From contig NZ_OEQH01000002.1 in the NCBI RefSeq assembly GCF_900240385.1, positions 62,001 to 126,000 on the forward strand: a stretch of 64,000 bases of DNA. The letters run 5' to 3'. How positions within the stretch are numbered: position 1 is the stretch's first letter; each line of letters opens with the position of its first letter. The notes beneath the pieces are model-generated. The model did no database searches. It saw only the letters and a list, made by a program, of their open reading frames with translations, and was not told the origin of the DNA. Shown in pieces: positions 17,058 to 25,964 of the stretch. Both the position numbers and the translations under genes were made by a program. The stretch comes from Clostridium minihomine. Lineage in GTDB: Bacteria; Bacillota; Clostridia; Oscillospirales; Acutalibacteraceae.

Positions 17058-20000
17058 TTATTTGAACAGAGACACGTTGTTGCCTGCTACGCCCTTCGCA
17101 ACTGCACCAGCAGCAACGTCGAACTTAACGGAAACGTGAGTATTGCCAGCCTTAGCAACTACATAAGCAGTGCCGGGGTTCTGAGCAGTTACTCTGTACA
17201 CGCCATTGCCGCGGGGAGTGATGGAAACGACTTTGCCGTTTGCGCTCACAACCGGAACTTCATTGCTTCCGGTAACGGTGAACTTCACATCATAGATGCC
17301 CTTAGGAGCAAAGGTGTAGGAAGTTGTGTCAGCCTTCAAAGAACCGTTCACTTTTACTACGTTCACAGTCAAAGTAGCAGCAGCGCCGTTTGCATCAGTT
17401 GTGGTGATGGTTGCGGTGCCTTCAGCAATACCCTTAACCTGGAACTTGTAGCCGCGAGCATCAGCAGCGTTGAACAGTTCAACCTTAGCAATCTGATCGT
17501 CGGAAGAAGTAGCAGTCATAACTGCTTCGCTGGAGGACTTTGCAATATACTGGTACACTGCATTGGTTCCCAAAGTAACCGGCTTGGTGGTATCCAAAGT
17601 TACAGTGGAAGCAGGCAGAGCAGTAGCAGTAACTTTAGTGGTAGCAACAACAAAATCATCATTGGTGCGGCCATCTTTGTCTACTACAGTAGCAGTAATA
17701 GTTGCCTGGTTATCGGTTGCATACTCTTTGTTGAAATCCAGAACCTTAATGGTAGCCACGCTGCCTTCGGTGGTCATGCTGATATAATCATCATTTCCAT
17801 CAATGCTCCACTCAACATAGGAACCCTCAGGCATGCCTGTGCCGGTGGGATAAGCAACTGCAGTTACAGTTGTGCTCTGGCCCTTAGCAAGGGAAACTTC
17901 GCTCTTATCGAGCTGTACGCCAGCGAAAGTAACAGCCTTAACAACGAACTTCTCAACGTCGCTGTTCACAGCCTTCTTCTCTAAGGTGTAGCCCAAAGTT
18001 GTGATGTCATCAATGTCAACTGCATCGGTGTAAGACTGGAATGCAGTTACGCCAGTAGCCAAACCTTCGGTCAGCTGCAGGGTAATGTCTTCCATGCTGT
18101 CTTCAACAAACAGTTTGCCAGCGGGAACTGCCAGAGTACCGTCACCGGAAATGTCATTGAAGTAGCCTTCAGCAACAGTTACCTTGCCGTCTTCATCTTC
18201 AATTTCCAAGCTGCCAGCCTGCAGTTTGCCCTTGACTTCAACGTTGGAATCGCCGTTTACAGTAATATCTACGTTAGCAGAATTAATGATTTTGCCGATT
18301 TTACCGGAGAAATCTTCGAAAGTAATATCATTGTCATAGTCAGCATCCAAAGTGCCGATAGTAACATTTTCGTCGTTCAGAGTAACAGCGCCCTTAACGG
18401 TGCCGTTAATCTTCACAGCAGCATCACTAGAAGCATTGATCTCGATTTCGTGCTCATCGCCCTTAGCTTCCACATTACCAGTGATGGTGGTGGCAACATC
18501 TTCGTCATTGGCATCGATGTCTACGGTCTTACCAATCACATCGCCAGAAATGGTACCGCCGTTAACAGCAACCTCAGCTTTATCTGCATCAATTGCCTTT
18601 ACCTTACCTTTGGTAACGGTAATCTGAGGCTCTTCACCCTTTTGCTCTAACAGGCCGACATTACCATCATCAATGGTAATCTTGTTAGCCTTAATGTTGC
18701 CGGCGCTACCAGCATCCATATCAACAGTAGTTTTTGCATTACCCTTAATGGCACCGATTTTACCGTCGGTAACAAGAATGGTATTCTCTACAACTTCCCC
18801 TTTATCCAAATAGGGAGCAATGTCATAGCCGGTGACGTTGTAAATTTCATTGTTGTCTTTGGCTTTTCTGACATCATCGTTATCCCAGCTGTTCAGTGTA
18901 TCAGCTTTTCTGGTCACATAGGTTGTGCTGCCCTTTTTGTTGATTTCAACTTTTGAACGTTCTGCACGCCATTTTTTATCAACAGACAACTTAACAGTGG
19001 TCTTTTCTGTTTTATCTTTCTTGGTGGCCAAGTCAAAATCTACGTTGATGGTACCAGTAGAAGCAACTTTTTCAGGAACCAATTTGTCTTTCTTTTCACC
19101 ACCAGCTTTAGCTACAGCAAGAGCAGCCTCAGCATCTGTTACAGCCTTTTTCAAATCTACTTCCTTAAGATCCTTGACTGCAGCGTATGCCTCTTTATGA
19201 GCATTCAATTCGTCCTCAGCCTTTTTAACCACTTCGGCTTGAGCATTGTACTTGTCAAGTGTCTCTTGAGCCTCATCTAAAGCAGTCTGTGCGGCTGCAA
19301 TTGCAGCATCATCCACAGGCTCTGCTTTTTTCAGATCTTCCAGTGTAGTTGTTTTAGTGACTACATCACTTTTTAATGTTTCCAGAGCTTTTCCCTTATA
19401 ATCACCATGCTCCTTGGCTGTAGCTACGTTGCCTTCCAGCGTAGTTGTTGTAGCTGCGCCAGTTTTAAACAACTCCAACTTAGCGTTTGCAGCATCCAAA
19501 ACAGCTTGGGCGCTTTCAATAGCGCTCACGTTGCCTTCAGGGAAATAGGTGGTCTTAACGGTGTAAATACCATTTACAGACTTAACAGGCTCATTTTTCT
19601 TGATGTCAAAAGCCTTGTCGCTGTCTTTCTTGACTTTACCGTCGACAGCATCTTCATCAATGGTATACACTGCATACAAATCTTTGTTAGTTACTTTATA
19701 AATAGCAAAAGTTAACTGCTCGTCATTGATTGCCGCAGAGCTAAGATCATCGGGCTTATCATTTTCGAACGGCTCATCACTCACTTCTGCAACGATCTGG
19801 CTTCCAACCGGATCAGCATAAATGGTGATATCTTTCTTGCCTCTTACCTTAACGGTCTTGTCGTTACGGTCGTATTCACCCTCATAGGTAACGGTGATAA
19901 CTTCTTTACCCTTTGCGTCTTTCTTCAGGGTCAGCACGTTATCTGTATCATCTCTGTCCTTAATGGACTTTACGAGATAATCACCCGAAGCATGAGTGTA

Positions 20001-20276
20001 GCTCAGGAATTCAACGTCGCTGGCTTCCTCATTATCATAGGTTTTCAGAGAAACGCCTTCGAGCAGTTCGTCAACTGTCACAATGACATCGATATCTTTG
20101 TCATTTGAGTCTTTTTCTTTTGCGTTACTTGCCAGATACAATTCATCCTGATCAACGGTCAGCTTTCCGGTCTCACGGACAGAAGCCGCAGAAGCGAAGT
20201 TAAGGGAAGAAAAGCTGGACACGATCATGGCAGATGCCAGAACCAGTGACAGCACTTTGCTTTTGGTTTTATTCAT
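17058..20276 (-). CDS. Large secreted surface protein (S-layer-like)
   Basis: A 1072-aa, acidic protein in which I see no cysteine. It has a clear signal peptide (M-N-K-T-K-S-K.. ending A-S-A-A, about residues 1-31). Next comes a beta-rich region, then an Ala/Glu/Lys-rich coiled coil (about 248-392). A long stretch (about 495-730) of short V/I-x-G-N/D repeats follows, suggesting a beta-solenoid. Bacterial Ig-like (Big2-type) modules run to the C-terminus (about 770-1060). No SLH or LPXTG motif is visible, so its attachment is unclear. The perfect promoter, AAGGAGG site and 3' hairpins all point to high expression. It may be the main cell-surface or S-layer subunit; that is inference. Confidence 0.8.
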   Translation of the reverse strand: MNKTKSKVLSLVLASAMIVSSFSSLNFASAASVRETGKLTVDQDELYLASNAKEKDSNDKDIDVIVTVDELLEGVSLKTYDNEEASDVEFLSYTHASGDYLVKSIKDRDDTDNVLTLKKDAKGKEVITVTYEGEYDRNDKTVKVRGKKDITIYADPVGSQIVAEVSDEPFENDKPDDLSSAAINDEQLTFAIYKVTNKDLYAVYTIDEDAVDGKVKKDSDKAFDIKKNEPVKSVNGIYTVKTTYFPEGNVSAIESAQAVLDAANAKLELFKTGAATTTTLEGNVATAKEHGDYKGKALETLKSDVVTKTTTLEDLKKAEPVDDAAIAAAQTALDEAQETLDKYNAQAEVVKKAEDELNAHKEAYAAVKDLKEVDLKKAVTDAEAALAVAKAGGEKKDKLVPEKVASTGTINVDFDLATKKDKTEKTTVKLSVDKKWRAERSKVEINKKGSTTYVTRKADTLNSWDNDDVRKAKDNNEIYNVTGYDIAPYLDKGEVVENTILVTDGKIGAIKGNAKTTVDMDAGSAGNIKANKITIDDGNVGLLEQKGEEPQITVTKGKVKAIDADKAEVAVNGGTISGDVIGKTVDIDANDEDVATTITGNVEAKGDEHEIEINASSDAAVKINGTVKGAVTLNDENVTIGTLDADYDNDITFEDFSGKIGKIINSANVDITVNGDSNVEVKGKLQAGSLEIEDEDGKVTVAEGYFNDISGDGTLAVPAGKLFVEDSMEDITLQLTEGLATGVTAFQSYTDAVDIDDITTLGYTLEKKAVNSDVEKFVVKAVTFAGVQLDKSEVSLAKGQSTTVTAVAYPTGTGMPEGSYVEWSIDGNDDYISMTTEGSVATIKVLDFNKEYATDNQATITATVVDKDGRTNDDFVVATTKVTATALPASTVTLDTTKPVTLGTNAVYQYIAKSSSEAVMTATSSDDQIAKVELFNAADARGYKFQVKGIAEGTATITTTDANGAAATLTVNVVKVNGSLKADTTSYTFAPKGIYDVKFTVTGSNEVPVVSANGKVVSITPRGNGVYRVTAQNPGTAYVVAKAGNTHVSVKFDVAAGAVAKGVAGNNVSLFK

Positions 20277-20440
20277 CCTTGGTAGTCCTCCTTAATAGTG
20301 TTTCGTTGTTTGCGTATTTGCGCTGTGCTTTTATGAAAGGTAAACATACATGGCAGCCCCGCCTCTAAAAGGCCGAGACAAGCGGAAGCAGCTGAAAATT
20401 GTAAGAAACTCACGGCCACACCGCTTATATGTTTAGTTGA

Positions 20441-20469
20441 ATTATAGGCGATCCCGGACATAATGTCAA
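20441..20469 (-). promoter_or_regulatory. Perfect consensus promoter of surface protein gene
   Basis: TTGACA (complement of 20464-20469), 17 bp, TATAAT (complement of 20441-20446), giving a leader of about 158 bases before the ATG at 20276. The leader holds a GCCGTGAG..CTCGGCC stem. Upstream, 20565-20598 is a nested AT-rich palindrome (AATTCATA .. AATTGTTAACAATT .. TATGAATT), a possible protein site or weak terminator of the MORN gene. Confidence 0.88.
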
Positions 20470-20643
20470 GGGTATTTTTGACTTTTTTTAAAATTTTCAC
20501 ACCCCGCCAGCCCTTGGTACTGCTGGATTTTTCAGGATTTGCCATGGAAAAATCAGTTATTACGAATTCATAGACTAATTGTTAACAATTTATGAATTAT
20601 TACATTTTTCTGACTTTTTTCTTTCCAGTATTTTTTCGTGCTT

Positions 20644-22476
20644 TTAGGGGGTTAAAGTATCCTGCGCAATGCCATCCTGATACAACACGCCGGCAAGGGG
20701 ACGATCCTTTTCCCAACGGCCCGCAAAGCCCACCTGTCCATCGGGCAGATATTGGGTTCCCATTCCGTGGCGTTTTCCGTTTTTCCATTCACCGCTGTAA
20801 CAAAGCCTGCCCTGCGGATCAAACAAAGTCACTTTGCCCGAAAAGCGATCTCCATCCCAGCGGGCAACCAAAAGGGTTCCATCCTGCGCCCGGTAACTGG
20901 CGCCCACGCCGTGGCGTTTGCCTTCTACCAGCGCCCCGGCATAGCTGATGCTGCCATTGGTGTCGACCACAGCGCCGGCCCCATGGGGTTTGTCCTGCTT
21001 CCATCCCCCGGCATAAAGGCCCCCGCCGCCGGGGCGGAACCCCACCCCCACGCCGTTTCGTTTGTTCTGCTGCCAGTCGCCCACATAGCACATGCGTCCC
21101 GTTTTGTAATAATAGGCGCCAAAGCCGTCACGCTGATCCCGCCAATAGCCGCCTTCATAGGCGGTTTTGCCGTCAGGCATTTCGGTGCGGCCGCGGCCGT
21201 GGCGCATCTCTTCCAGCATCTGGCCGAAATAGCGATAGCTTTCTTGCTGGCTGATCACGATGCTTTTCACCGGCACGATTCGATCCTCGGCGGCTTCCGG
21301 CTCTTTGGCCGGGGCGGCATTGTCTGCCTTTGTTTCCTGTTTCGGCACCTTTTTGGGTTCCCCTTTCAGGCCCGGGGCACAAACCGTTCCATCGGCGCTT
21401 CGCTTTGCCACCGCATAACGGGTCGGCGCAGCGGGTGGCTCCACCGCTTTGTGCTCCGGCACATCCTGCCGGAACAGTTCTCTGTCCACCCGATAGCTGG
21501 GTGACGACTCTTCCTTAGAGGGAACATCCGGCTGGGTGGGATCTTTTTCCATTCTTTCTGCATTTAGAAGGTCAGTTTCTTCTGTTTCTTTTATAGAAAG
21601 GGAATCTTCCTGTTCCAAAGCCGTATTTTTCATCAGCTGTTCTTCCAACTGCCTCAGGCGATCTTTCAAATAAGAAATAGGAACCTCATCCGGTTCCTTC
21701 CAAGAGTCTTCGTGTGCCCCCGGATCTTCTAGCCGGCACAAACGCTCCTGTGCCAAAGATAATTCCGCCGAAGAGCCCGGCAAAGAAGATTCCTGCTCCG
21801 GCAAACATTCCGGATCCAGCGGATCCGATTCTTCCCGCTGCGGCAAAAACACCGGTTCTGACGACATTCCGCCTTCCTGAATCTTTTGCCAAAGGCTTCT
21901 GCGCTGCTGATATTCCTGCTCATCGCAATAGCAGTAATCCCCTTCTAAACAAGCGGCGATGATCTTCGGATCCCCCAAACTGGAATCGATCATGCTTTGC
22001 TCTGCCGTTCCCATCCTCACCGGGCAGGGGTAAAGAACGGTTTGTGCCGATTCCCCGTTCCCCGGCTGGCGCAGCGTCAGCTCCTCTTTACCCGGAACAC
22101 AGGATAGTTCCGCCTGAACGCGGCCATCCGGCCCATAATAAGAGGCTTTGCGAAACTGGTGCAGCTTATCGTATTCCGTGCGGATTTTCAGCGTGCCGTT
22201 TGGATCAAACACATCCAAACAATAGCCATCGGGAATTTTATAGGCTCGTTCCAGCAGATTGCGTTCCCACTTCTTTTCCCACACAAAGGCCCGCTTTCGG
22301 ATCACATACCGGAACCGCACCTCCATCCCGTCCTCCTGCACGGACGCGCGCTCTTTTACCTTATGGTTCGTCTGAAAATACACCTTTCTCGCGTCATACA
22401 ACCTTCCGTGCAAAGAAGACAGACTGCTGCAGCCTTTATAATAGACTGTAAGAATCACATGTTCCGGCAGCTGCAT
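20644..22476 (-). CDS. MORN-repeat protein
   Basis: A 610-aa cytoplasmic-type protein. The last 180 residues (about 430-610) form seven MORN repeats of the Y-x-G-x-W-x-x-x-K-x-x-G-x-G type, such as Y-V-G-D-W-Q-Q-N-K-R-N-G-V-G and Y-S-G-E-W-K-N-G-K-R-H-G-M-G. The first 200 residues are a folded domain I cannot assign, with D-P-N-G-T and Y-G-P-D-G-R turns. The middle is acidic and low-complexity. MORN repeats bind lipids or proteins and are best known from eukaryotes; their bacterial role is unclear. I chose the ATG at 22476 because GGGAGGG precedes it. Confidence 0.82.
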   Translation of the reverse strand: MQLPEHVILTVYYKGCSSLSSLHGRLYDARKVYFQTNHKVKERASVQEDGMEVRFRYVIRKRAFVWEKKWERNLLERAYKIPDGYCLDVFDPNGTLKIRTEYDKLHQFRKASYYGPDGRVQAELSCVPGKEELTLRQPGNGESAQTVLYPCPVRMGTAEQSMIDSSLGDPKIIAACLEGDYCYCDEQEYQQRRSLWQKIQEGGMSSEPVFLPQREESDPLDPECLPEQESSLPGSSAELSLAQERLCRLEDPGAHEDSWKEPDEVPISYLKDRLRQLEEQLMKNTALEQEDSLSIKETEETDLLNAERMEKDPTQPDVPSKEESSPSYRVDRELFRQDVPEHKAVEPPAAPTRYAVAKRSADGTVCAPGLKGEPKKVPKQETKADNAAPAKEPEAAEDRIVPVKSIVISQQESYRYFGQMLEEMRHGRGRTEMPDGKTAYEGGYWRDQRDGFGAYYYKTGRMCYVGDWQQNKRNGVGVGFRPGGGGLYAGGWKQDKPHGAGAVVDTNGSISYAGALVEGKRHGVGASYRAQDGTLLVARWDGDRFSGKVTLFDPQGRLCYSGEWKNGKRHGMGTQYLPDGQVGFAGRWEKDRPLAGVLYQDGIAQDTLTP

Positions 22477-22591
22477 AATTCGGATCCCTCCCTGGTTTTT
22501 GCTTTGTTTCAGTGTACCGCATACGCCGGCCTTTGGCAAGGGATTCGCCCCCGGAATTTTCTGTATTTTGCCAAAAAAACGAAAAAGAAAA

Positions 22592-22635
22592 CTGCCGCAA
22601 AACGGTTCGCTCTTTCCGAATCCGTTTTACGGCAG
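22592..22635 (-). terminator. Terminator of the 59-aa gene
   Basis: CTGCCGTAAAACGG pairs with CCGTTTTGCGGCAG (one G-U), then TTTTCTTTTTCG on the minus strand. Confidence 0.85.
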
Positions 22636-22653
22636 CCATGCCCGGGGTTGTGA

Positions 22654-22833
22654 TTATTTGAACATATACTCCATGTTGTCCAACACGCCGCCAACTTTTT
22701 TCATCGCCTTATTGGCTGAACGCTTCAGCTGACGGTTGTTTTTAAATGCCTTATTGCTGACGCTGGCAACTGCCAGGCCTGCCACAAGCCCCGCGCTAAT
22801 GCCTTTTACAAAGCCTTTGGTTTCATTATACAT
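22654..22833 (-). CDS. Small hypothetical protein with glycine/alanine-rich hydrophobic segment
   Basis: A 59-aa product. M-Y-N-E-T-K-G-F is followed by a weakly hydrophobic G-I-S-A-G-L-V-A-G-L-A-V-A segment (about residues 9-24) and a basic helix with N-R-Q-L-K-R-S-A-N-K-A-M-K-K. The layout recalls YtxH-like small proteins but lacks a firm signature. GGAGG precedes the ATG at 22833 by nine bases; an in-frame ATG at 22878 is less favoured. It has its own terminator and ends about 180 bases before the MORN gene. Confidence 0.7.
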   Translation of the reverse strand: MYNETKGFVKGISAGLVAGLAVASVSNKAFKNNRQLKRSANKAMKKVGGVLDNMEYMFK

Positions 22834-23063
22834 ATCGTATAACCTCCATATCGTGTAGATCAATTTCAGACCCGACATTATTTATTCCCCCTGTCTTTTG
22901 ATATAATCAGAAAGATTATGGCAAAAAGGAAATTGCATACAAAACCACCCACAATTTCCTTAATATTTCCTTTTATGAATAGACTTTTTTCCCCGGTTGG
23001 ATTATGATGAGTATGACAAATTACAAAACGGCCTAAACTAGACCCGAAAGGATAAACTCTGAC

Positions 23064-23558
23064 ATGCCAACGCTTAATATTGTGATGGTGGAGCCTGAAA
23101 TCCCACAAAACACCGGCAATGTGTCGCGCACCTGCGCCGCAACAGGCGCCATTTTGCACTTGGTGGGGCCGATGGGCTTCACAATTGATGATAAAAAATT
23201 AAAACGTGCCGGTCTGGATTACTGGCATTTTCTCGACATTCGCTACTATGATACTCTGGCCGATTTTTTCAGCCGTAATACAGGGAATTTTTTCTATTTT
23301 TCAACCAAAGCGCCGCGTAACCACACCGAAGTTACTTACCCGGATAACTGCTATTTGGTATTCGGCAAAGAAACCGCCGGGCTGCCGGAAGAACTTTTGC
23401 ATCAAAACCCGGATTCCGTGGTTCGCATTCCCATGCTGTCAGAAGCGCGCAGCCTGAACCTTTCCAATGCGGTGGCCATCGGCGTGTATGAAGCGCTGCG
23501 CCAGTGGGATTTTCCAGAGCTCAGCCAAGAAGGACATCCCCGCAGTTTCGACTGGTAA
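23064..23558 (+). CDS. trmL: tRNA (cytidine(34)-2'-O)-methyltransferase
   Basis: A minimal SPOUT methyltransferase of 164 aa that methylates the wobble ribose of certain leucine tRNAs. Motifs seen: I-V-M-V-E-P-E-I-P-Q-N-T-G-N at the start, F-G-K-E-T-A-G-L-P and I-P-M-L-S-E-A-R-S-L-N-L-S-N, which form the knot that binds S-adenosylmethionine. The ribosome site AAAGGA is a little distant. Single-gene unit ahead of pgk. Confidence 0.92.
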   Translation: MPTLNIVMVEPEIPQNTGNVSRTCAATGAILHLVGPMGFTIDDKKLKRAGLDYWHFLDIRYYDTLADFFSRNTGNFFYFSTKAPRNHTEVTYPDNCYLVFGKETAGLPEELLHQNPDSVVRIPMLSEARSLNLSNAVAIGVYEALRQWDFPELSQEGHPRSFDW

Positions 23559-23598
23559 GCTTCTTTTAAAATATTGATATGGAAAAAGGCCATACATC

Positions 23599-23627
23599 TT
23601 GAAAAATAAGGAAAAATAAGATAGAAT
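23599..23627 (+). promoter_or_regulatory. pgk promoter
   Basis: TTGAAA (23599-23604), 17 bp, TAGAAT (23622-23627), about 88 bases before the pgk ATG. Confidence 0.7.
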
Positions 23628-23714
23628 GAAACCAGATAATTAATTCTTTAACAAACTGGCTCAACGCCAGGCAGAAAAGCCGGGGGCTTATCAAATACGT
23701 AAGGAGTGCAGCTT

Positions 23715-24911
23715 ATGAACTATCTGAACAAAAAAACCGTAGAGGATATTGAAGTTGCGGGAAAACGGGTGCTGGTCCGCTGTGACTTTAACGTTCCATT
23801 CGACGGCGAGGGAAACATTTCGGATCCCAAGCGGATTGACGAAGCACTGAAAACCATTCGTTATCTGATCTCCCATCACGCCAAAGTGATTCTTTGCTCT
23901 CACCTGGGCCGCCCCAAGGGGGAATTTAACCCCAAATACTCTTTGACACCGGTAGCCGAATACCTGTCAAAGGTTTTAGGGCAGCCAGTAAAAATGGCAG
24001 CAGATGTGATTGGCGAAAGCGCCAAATCCGTTTCGGCCTCTTTGCAGGACGGAGAAGTTGCTTTGCTGGAAAACGTGCGTTTCCATAAAGAAGAGGAAAA
24101 GAACGATCCCGAATTTTCCAAAGCCCTGGCTTCTTTGGCAGACATTTATGTTAACGACGCATTCGGCACTGCCCACCGCGCTCACGCTTCCACTGCCGGC
24201 GTTGCCGCTTACCTGCCTGCGGTCTGCGGTTATTTAATTCAGAAAGAAATCACCGTCATGGGCGGCGCTTTAGCCAACCCCAAGCGTCCTTTTGTTGCAA
24301 TTCTGGGCGGTGCGAAAGTATCCGATAAAATCGGCGTCATCAGCAACCTTCTGGATAAGGTAGACACCTTGATTATTGGCGGCGGCATGGCCTATACATT
24401 TATGAAGTCTTTGGGTTACTCTATCGGTACATCCCTGTGCGAAAACGACAAATTGGAACTGGCTCAGGAAATGATGGCCAAAGCGAAAGACAAAGGCGTT
24501 AAGTTCCTGATTCCCCTAGACAACGTGGCCGCCGACAAATACGACGAAAACGCCAACCACAAGGTGGTGGATTCCGATAAGATTCCCGACGGCTGGATGG
24601 GTCTGGATATCGGCCCGAAAACACAAGAGCTGTTTACCTCTGCGCTAAAAGGTGCGGGCACTGTGGTCTGGAACGGCCCGATGGGCGTCAGCGAATGGAA
24701 AAACTTTGCTGTGGGCACCATTGCCGTGGCGAAAGCAGTGGCCGAAAGCGGCTCTGTTTCCATTATCGGCGGCGGCGATTCCGCAGCGGCTGTGGAACAG
24801 TTGGGCTATGCGGATAAGATGACCCATATCTCTACCGGCGGCGGCGCTTCCCTAGAGTTTTTAGAAGGTCTTGAGCTGCCCGGCATCGCCTGCCTGAACG
24901 ACAAAGACTAA
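23715..24911 (+). CDS. pgk: Phosphoglycerate kinase
   Basis: Transfers phosphate from 1,3-bisphosphoglycerate to ADP. The 398-aa chain carries [15 protein letters not shown], the hinge G-G-A-K-V-S-D-K-I and the nucleotide loop G-G-G-D-S-A-A-A-V. The ATG at 23715 follows AAGGAG by nine bases; an ATG nine bases upstream lies too close to that site. First gene of the glycolytic run pgk-tpiA-gpmI. Confidence 0.98.
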   Translation: MNYLNKKTVEDIEVAGKRVLVRCDFNVPFDGEGNISDPKRIDEALKTIRYLISHHAKVILCSHLGRPKGEFNPKYSLTPVAEYLSKVLGQPVKMAADVIGESAKSVSASLQDGEVALLENVRFHKEEEKNDPEFSKALASLADIYVNDAFGTAHRAHASTAGVAAYLPAVCGYLIQKEITVMGGALANPKRPFVAILGGAKVSDKIGVISNLLDKVDTLIIGGGMAYTFMKSLGYSIGTSLCENDKLELAQEMMAKAKDKGVKFLIPLDNVAADKYDENANHKVVDSDKIPDGWMGLDIGPKTQELFTSALKGAGTVVWNGPMGVSEWKNFAVGTIAVAKAVAESGSVSIIGGGDSAAAVEQLGYADKMTHISTGGGASLEFLEGLELPGIACLNDKD

Positions 24912-24919
24912 TCATTCGC

Positions 24920-24949
24920 AAAGGGCAGGCAATGGTCTGCCCTTTCTTT
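24920..24949 (+). terminator. Terminator after pgk
   Basis: AAGGGCAG pairs with CTGCCCTT, then TCTTTG. It is a moderate terminator, so partial read-through into tpiA is possible. The remaining bases to 25163 hold no gene. Confidence 0.7.
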
Positions 24950-25163
24950 GCAGGGTTTCCTGATTGTCGGGGCCCTTCACATACTTCTTTTCCACGGCAA
25001 ACACTCCCGATGCATGAATTTACAAAACTGTGCCCCATATGGAAACCAGTGCGGCACAGGCAAGAAGGAAACGATTCTCTGTGAGTTACTATTTTAAAAC
25101 AATGAATTTCATCTGCGGGCGGTAGTTCCGCCATAAAATTGATTGATAAAGGATGGGACGAAA

Positions 25164-25934
25164 ATGAATAAACAACTGAGAAAAGCCGTTATTGCCGGCA
25201 ACTGGAAAATGAATAAGAACCCTGAGGAAACCAAAACCTTGTTAAACGAGGTGCTTCCGTTGGTAAAAGATGCTGACTGCGAAGTGGTCGCCTGCGTTCC
25301 TTTCATTGATCTGATGGCTGCACTAGATGCCGCCAAAGGATCCAACGTAAAAATCGGCGCACAGAACTGCCACTGGGAGAAAAACGGTGCTTTCACCGGT
25401 GAAATCGCCGCCCCCATGTTGACCGCAGTGGGTGTCACCCATGTGATTATCGGCCACAGCGAACGCCGTACTTATTTTGGAGAAACCGATGAAACCGTAA
25501 ATAAAAGAGTCCGTGCCGCGTTGGACGCAGGCCTGACTGTCATTTTGTGCGTAGGTGAAGCCCTAGAACAGCGGGAACAGGGAATCACCGAAGAACTGGT
25601 AGCTTTGCAGACCAAAATTGCACTGCAAGGCGTAAAAGAATACGAACTTTCCCGCGTTATCATCGCTTATGAGCCCATCTGGGCCATCGGAACCGGACGC
25701 ACCGCCACCTCTGAGCAGGCCGGCGAAGTCTGCGGAGCCATCCGCGGCGTAATTGCACGTCTGTATAATCAAAAAGCAGCGGATGCCTTTACCATTCAAT
25801 ACGGCGGCTCGATGAACGCGAAAAACGCAGCGGAGCTGTTGGCTCAGCCCGATGTGGACGGCGGTTTGATCGGCGGCGCTTCTTTAAAAGCTGCTGATTT
25901 TGCAGAAATCGTGCGCGCCGCTTCTCAGGGCTAA
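25164..25934 (+). CDS. tpiA: Triosephosphate isomerase
   Basis: Interconverts dihydroxyacetone phosphate and glyceraldehyde-3-phosphate. The 256-aa chain has the catalytic Lys in G-N-W-K-M-N, His in I-I-G-H-S-E-R-R, Glu in A-Y-E-P-I-W-A-I-G-T-G and the phosphate loop Y-G-G-S-M-N. The ATG at 25164 gives the usual length, with AAAGGATGGG upstream; an ATG seven codons earlier is less likely. gpmI follows after 30 bases. Confidence 0.97.
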   Translation: MNKQLRKAVIAGNWKMNKNPEETKTLLNEVLPLVKDADCEVVACVPFIDLMAALDAAKGSNVKIGAQNCHWEKNGAFTGEIAAPMLTAVGVTHVIIGHSERRTYFGETDETVNKRVRAALDAGLTVILCVGEALEQREQGITEELVALQTKIALQGVKEYELSRVIIAYEPIWAIGTGRTATSEQAGEVCGAIRGVIARLYNQKAADAFTIQYGGSMNAKNAAELLAQPDVDGGLIGGASLKAADFAEIVRAASQG

Positions 25935-25964
25935 GCCCCACCTGCATCGCGAAGGAGAATTAGA

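Noticed and set aside
17136-17984. Ser-rich open frame opposite the surface protein gene
   Set aside because: Low-complexity composition is the mirror of the Ala/Thr/Val-rich surface gene on the other strand; no ribosome site.
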